DNA of 64,000 bases from Aurantiochytrium sp. KH105. Lineage: Eukaryota > Sar > Bigyra > Thraustochytrida > Thraustochytriidae. The notes under the pieces are model-generated. The model worked only from the letters and a program-made list of their open reading frames with translations, did no database searches and was not told the origin of the DNA. This document shows positions 60,644 through 64,000 of this stretch, piece after piece (within the stretch, counting starts at the first letter, position 1; every line of letters begins with the position of its first letter). The stretch is from contig BGKB01000228.1 of NCBI GenBank assembly GCA_003116975.1, forward strand, positions 1 to 64,000, in the 5' to 3' direction. Position numbers and translations under genes: made by a program.

Positions 60644-62056
60644 TCATTCCTGAGCGGCAGCGGTCTCCCCGCCATTCTCCTTGGCCTGCTCGCGGCGCGG
60701 CCCCCGGCGACGGTCGAAGCGACGCCGTCCGCCATTCCTACCGTTCCGTGCCGAGGCCTTGGTGCTGTCGCTAAGTTCAATCACGAGCGGGACCTCCGGG
60801 TCTTCAGGCGCAAGCTCAAGATTAGCAGAACCACCATCCACGGCGGCAGCAGCCGCCGCCGGATCCTCGAAACGCACAATGCCAAAGCTACGAGTGCGGT
60901 GAACGGTAATGGAGGAGATCTCGCCGAGCGGCGAGAAAATGGCCTTGAGGTCATCTTCCGAGGGCATGCTAAATCCGAGACCAGTCACATGCACAGCGTT
61001 CTCGACAGCGCCGGTCGCCTGACCGCTCCGGCCCGCCGCGCGCCAGCGCGACGCCGAAAGCCTCTTCTTCTCGCCGTCCTTGGCCTCGATCTCGAGCTTG
61101 CCCTCCTTGGCAGCGGCGAGGGCAGCCTCGACGCCCGATTCCTCCGCAAAAGAAATCGTCGCAAAGCTCTCGCGCTGCTGGCAAGACGCAGTCTTGATGG
61201 CGCCAAACTTTTCAAATGCCTTCTTCAGCGCAGCCTCATCCGTGGACACTACCATGTTAGTCACGTACACGGACGACTTGGGGGCAGCCTTTGTGCGACG
61301 GCTGCCGTCTTCTGCCACAGCCGCAGCGCCATTCTCGCCCTCGGCATTACCCTTTTTCTTATTGTTCGAGGATCGCTTCTTCTTGCCGCCGTTCTGGGCC
61401 TCGTCGCCGTTTGCTGCCGCCTCAGCCTGGGGCTTCTTCGAAGCCTTGGCCTTTGGCGCGCGCTTGCGGCGCTCCACCTTGAAAGTCTCCTCGCCGAGAC
61501 GGAGGTCCGCATTGTCCTCGGCCGAAGCCTTGAGAACGGCGTCCGCGCCGGCAAGCTCTTCGTACGTGACAAAAATATGCGTAGCATCCGAACGTCCCTT
61601 GCGTTTCGCGACTTCAATACTCTCCACCTTGCCGAACTTGCCAAAGATCGCATCTACGTCTTCCTTGCTAACCTCTTGCTGGCTCACGCGCGCGTACACT
61701 GCGCGTGGGTCGGCGGCCACCGCCTCGGTGCTCTGCTTTGGCTGATCTGCGGCCTTCTTGGTGCCATTCTGCTTGCGAGAAGAACGAACCCTGCCGCGCA
61801 GGGCCTCGATACCCACCTCGGCGTCACCCACGTTAACCTTGCCAGCCTCCACGGCCTTGGAAGCGATCTCGGCGCCCTCCTTGAAGATCACCTGAGCCGA
61901 GCCTGCACGCAAATTCACTCGCTCGACCTCGCCAAAACTCGACATCGCCTCGCGGAGCGGACCTTCTTCAATTTTCACGTCCTTCGGAAACCTTGCGTAC
62001 ACGCCAGCGCTCTCGCCGCTCGGCGTGGCGGTGGTGGTCGTCGTCGTGGCGGCCAT
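60644..62056 (-). CDS. RNA-binding protein with four RRM domains and RG-rich tail
   Basis: 470 aa from ATG 62056 (AAGATGGCC context); the frame continues four codons to a GTG. RRM1 is about 17-90 (VYARFPKDV as the RNP2-like strand), RRM2 about 118-203 (AVYARVSQ; HIFVTYEE as RNP1-like), RRM3 about 260-345 (SVYVTNMVV; SFATISFAE) and RRM4 about 353-430 (AVHVTGLGF; SFGIVRFED). Linkers are Lys/Ala-rich (KKKRSSNNKKKG near 230). The C-terminus is RG/RR-rich (GGRRRFDRRRGPRREQ), typical of RNA-binding proteins and a possible methylation target. The fourth RRM has the best RNP1. It is likely an mRNA-binding or ribonucleoprotein factor; I cannot assign it to a named orthologue. Confidence 0.9.
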   Translation of the reverse strand: MAATTTTTTATPSGESAGVYARFPKDVKIEEGPLREAMSSFGEVERVNLRAGSAQVIFKEGAEIASKAVEAGKVNVGDAEVGIEALRGRVRSSRKQNGTKKAADQPKQSTEAVAADPRAVYARVSQQEVSKEDVDAIFGKFGKVESIEVAKRKGRSDATHIFVTYEELAGADAVLKASAEDNADLRLGEETFKVERRKRAPKAKASKKPQAEAAANGDEAQNGGKKKRSSNNKKKGNAEGENGAAAVAEDGSRRTKAAPKSSVYVTNMVVSTDEAALKKAFEKFGAIKTASCQQRESFATISFAEESGVEAALAAAKEGKLEIEAKDGEKKRLSASRWRAAGRSGQATGAVENAVHVTGLGFSMPSEDDLKAIFSPLGEISSITVHRTRSFGIVRFEDPAAAAAAVDGGSANLELAPEDPEVPLVIELSDSTKASARNGRNGGRRRFDRRRGPRREQAKENGGETAAAQE

Positions 62057-62522
62057 CTTCGTATTCACCTGGACAATCTTTTACGGGATGATGCTGGAAA
62101 GCGCGTTAGTGTTACGGAAATAAAAGGGGTTTAGCAAGATCGCTCAGGCGTCACGTTACTCGCACGCACGAGGTGCTTCCGCTTGAGCAAGCCCAGAAAC
62201 TATGCGCGTTACTCTCTCTCTCTCTCTCGCGCGCGCGCTCGCTCGATCGCGAGCACCCCTGTTTTCGAGCGCTTTGTGCACGTCTCACAGCTCGCGAGCC
62301 TCTGGATCGAGTCGATCGACCGAATCTCAGACCGATTAGCTGCGGTGCTGGGAGTGCGAGGCGTCTCCAAGGGGCCGCAGCAAGCGAGCGGGCTGGACCC
62401 CTTCTCCTGCTGCTGCTGCTGCCGCTGCCGCCGCCGCTGCTGCTGCTCGTCCTCGTCCTCCTCCCCTCGCGTGCTGCGAGCGTCCTTGCACGTACCGATG
62501 ATCTCGAAGCTTTGTGCTTGCG

Positions 62523-62569
<47 letters not shown>

Positions 62570-63132
62570 CTGTGTTGCCTGATTGGAAAAAAGACAAAAC
62601 AAGCAGAAAGATTTTGGGTGGCAGGCCGGCCCCCCCTCTGCCCCCTCTGCCCACTGGCGCCCGAACAGCCGGCCGTTTGCCTTTGTCAACATGAGCACGG
62701 ACTGCGCAACCCAGAGGTTTCGCGCAGAAAGCCGGGGGGCCCCTCTGGGCAGGGAAGTAGAAACTCGTGTTTCGCGGCCAGGGACAGAGAGCCGCGCACT
62801 GGGACGCCCTTGGCCGTTGGGAGCTCGCTCTCGATGGGAGGGAAGACAGCGCTCTCGGCGACAGCGACCACACTCGCGGTAAATGGGGTGGGTATGTCGA
62901 GAGGCTAGGAACGATCGCAACACCGACTCCAGTTGCTGTCGGTCTTGAAGCTCGCGAACCTTGCCGTGGTCCACTTTGGCGTCGATCATCAGAAGAGGCG
63001 AGCCGAGGCGCGCGGAGTGGCCGCGACGAAGCAGGGCAACAGCGAGCGAGTCACAGACTTGAACGTTTGCAGAAAATTAGGAGGATTACAGAAGACTTCT
63101 GCAGACCGCAGAGCAGCAGCGCCGATGCGAGC
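62057..63132. other. divergent spacer between the RRM gene and the 3'-truncated gene
   Basis: It holds both promoters. Contents: (CT)n/GCGC tract at 62213-62240, CTG/CCG trinucleotide tract at 62405-62455, and (TTGC)n at 62521-62570. From 62761 the frame of the right-hand gene is open but contains no ATG before 63133, so an upstream exon or a GTG/CTG start cannot be excluded. Confidence 0.5.
62521..62570. repeat. (TTGC)n tetranucleotide microsatellite
   Basis: About twelve tandem TTGC units are directly visible. Confidence 0.95.
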
Positions 63133-64000
63133 ATGAGGGACGACGACGATTGCGCCAATCCAGAAGGACTCGGCTTCGTTTGGGTGCTGCAGAACATCTG
63201 GAGACCGCACCAAAACGAACCGCTCGCAGTGCGCATTCCGGACTGTCTTGTCGCTCTCGAGAGCTTTGGTGTCAGCAACGAGGCAGCCTGGCTCTTTACC
63301 AGTCGCCAGGGCTCCGTTCTCAAACATGCTGAAAAGACCGTCGGAGGACCTCTGCCACAGGCCTTTGCCAGCGCATGCTCGCAAAAAGGTGGAAATATCA
63401 CCGTCCACTATGCCTCGGGAGAAGCCGAGATAACGCACGCGCACCGCATACCTGCAATATTGCAGGACTTTGGAGACGATGTCCTCGCCATTTGTCAGGA
63501 CCCTCCTGGCGACCCGGACGCCAATCATCGCATTGAGGCGCGATTCCGACTCGACGCGAACGGGCTCACGCACGCGCTCAAGCTCCCTCAGCGCGAGGCG
63601 TCTCGACGCAAGGAGATCGACAGCATCGCGGATCGTCTCGCTCGTCATCTTGCGCGAAATACAGGCTCGCGTGTGCAGAAAATGAAGCTGGTCTTTGCCG
63701 TCGACGCGAGCTCGTCAAAGTTATGGCTTGTGCGCGTCTCTGGCGTGCGTCTTGCACCGGAAAAGACGCTGACTGGACCGACACGCGAGGCGTCTCGAGC
63801 AAGCAAGTCTCAACGCAGATGCGCGGGCTCGTTTTGTCAGTACAATGAGGACGCCCAGCGAGCGTGGATGCGTCGCGAGCTTCCACTCGATCCGTCGTCC
63901 GCGCCTCGCGAAGTGGACGATCCAGCGTTGCTTCAAGGCCAGCAGCTTCGTTCCAGTCTTGAAATGCACAAAATTCCATATCGTTTCGTCCTGTTGGGCC
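63133..64000 (+). CDS. conserved-looking protist protein, 3' end beyond window
   Basis: The frame from the ATG at 63133 stays open for 289 codons to the window edge, so the gene is partial. The same frame is open upstream to 62761 without an ATG. The residues visible are globular: MRDDDDCANPEGLGFVWVLQ, ..., ITHAHRIPAILQDFGDDVLAI, RIEARFRLDANGLTHALKL, and a strand pair MKLVFAVDASSSKLWLVRV followed by SGVRLAP. The last block, in which a predicted strand is followed by 'W..rvsgvrl', resembles a segment I recall from uncharacterised proteins of oomycetes and apicomplexans; this is a weak recollection, not a database result. No membrane segment or enzyme motif is seen so far. Function is unknown. 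Confidence 0.75.
   Translation, partial: MRDDDDCANPEGLGFVWVLQNIWRPHQNEPLAVRIPDCLVALESFGVSNEAAWLFTSRQGSVLKHAEKTVGGPLPQAFASACSQKGGNITVHYASGEAEITHAHRIPAILQDFGDDVLAICQDPPGDPDANHRIEARFRLDANGLTHALKLPQREASRRKEIDSIADRLARHLARNTGSRVQKMKLVFAVDASSSKLWLVRVSGVRLAPEKTLTGPTREASRASKSQRRCAGSFCQYNEDAQRAWMRRELPLDPSSAPREVDDPALLQGQQLRSSLEMHKIPYRFVLLG

Noticed and set aside
60899..62134. 411-codon plus frame
   Set aside because: Antisense shadow of the four-RRM gene, whose strand has clear RNP motifs.
62989..63648. 219-codon minus frame at the right edge
   Set aside because: Antisense to the open plus-strand gene, which has the more protein-like composition.

Overview
The window is nuclear DNA from a GC-rich, intron-poor eukaryotic microbe. 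The long uninterrupted reading frames, axoneme-style proteins (EML-type WD40, IQ/EF-hand/LRR giants), an atlastin GTPase, eIF3k, an ADAM-like metalloprotease and microsatellite-filled spacers suggest a flagellated stramenopile, most likely a labyrinthulomycete/thraustochytrid. That placement is inference; no rRNA or other phylogenetic marker is present. All three standard stop codons are used. I found one clear spliceosomal intron (41737-41810).

Layout. 55-7107 (-) is a 2350-aa ARM-like protein of unknown function. 7108-15000 is gene-free and full of tetra- and pentanucleotide microsatellites. 15001-16890 (+) is a secreted M12B/ADAM-like metalloprotease with a disintegrin-like domain, and 17817-18653 (+) is a short-chain dehydrogenase. 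19004-24427 (-) and 24925-35307 (+) are a divergent pair of giant LRR proteins sharing a ~500-bp promoter region. The second is 3460 aa and combines coiled coils, an IQ motif, a CLU-like region, a ConA/LamG-like fold broken by two insertions, and an AMN1-type LRR tail. 35834-37213 (+) is a basic, probably nuclear protein. 37922-38584 (-) is eIF3k. 39148-41975 (-) is an EF-hand/EML protein in two exons, followed by an atlastin-like GTPase (42183-43814, -). 43815-46440 is a spacer with a cluster of perfect short hairpins. 46441-47640 (+) is a secreted Cys-rich degenerate-LRR protein, 48714-49790 (-) an unknown protein with a possible U-box-like segment, and 51628-52551 (-) an alpha/beta hydrolase.

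The interval 52.8-58.2 kb is compositionally distinct: AT-richer, with eight tRNA-Ala genes (seven AGC, one CGC) on both strands, each ending in a T-run, together with a ~40-bp minisatellite and decayed coding sequence. To its right lie an unknown protein (58414-59592, -), a four-RRM RNA-binding protein (60644-62056, -) and the 5' part of a conserved-looking protist gene that runs off the window (63133-64000+).

The genes are independent monocistronic units. The one functional theme visible is that several very large proteins (19004, 24925, 39148, perhaps 55 and 63133) have architectures typical of flagellar or cytoskeletal scaffolds; this is inference from domain content. The most unusual items are the 3460-aa multidomain protein, the tRNA-Ala array in its decayed-sequence island, and the hairpin cluster at 44.4-44.7 kb.
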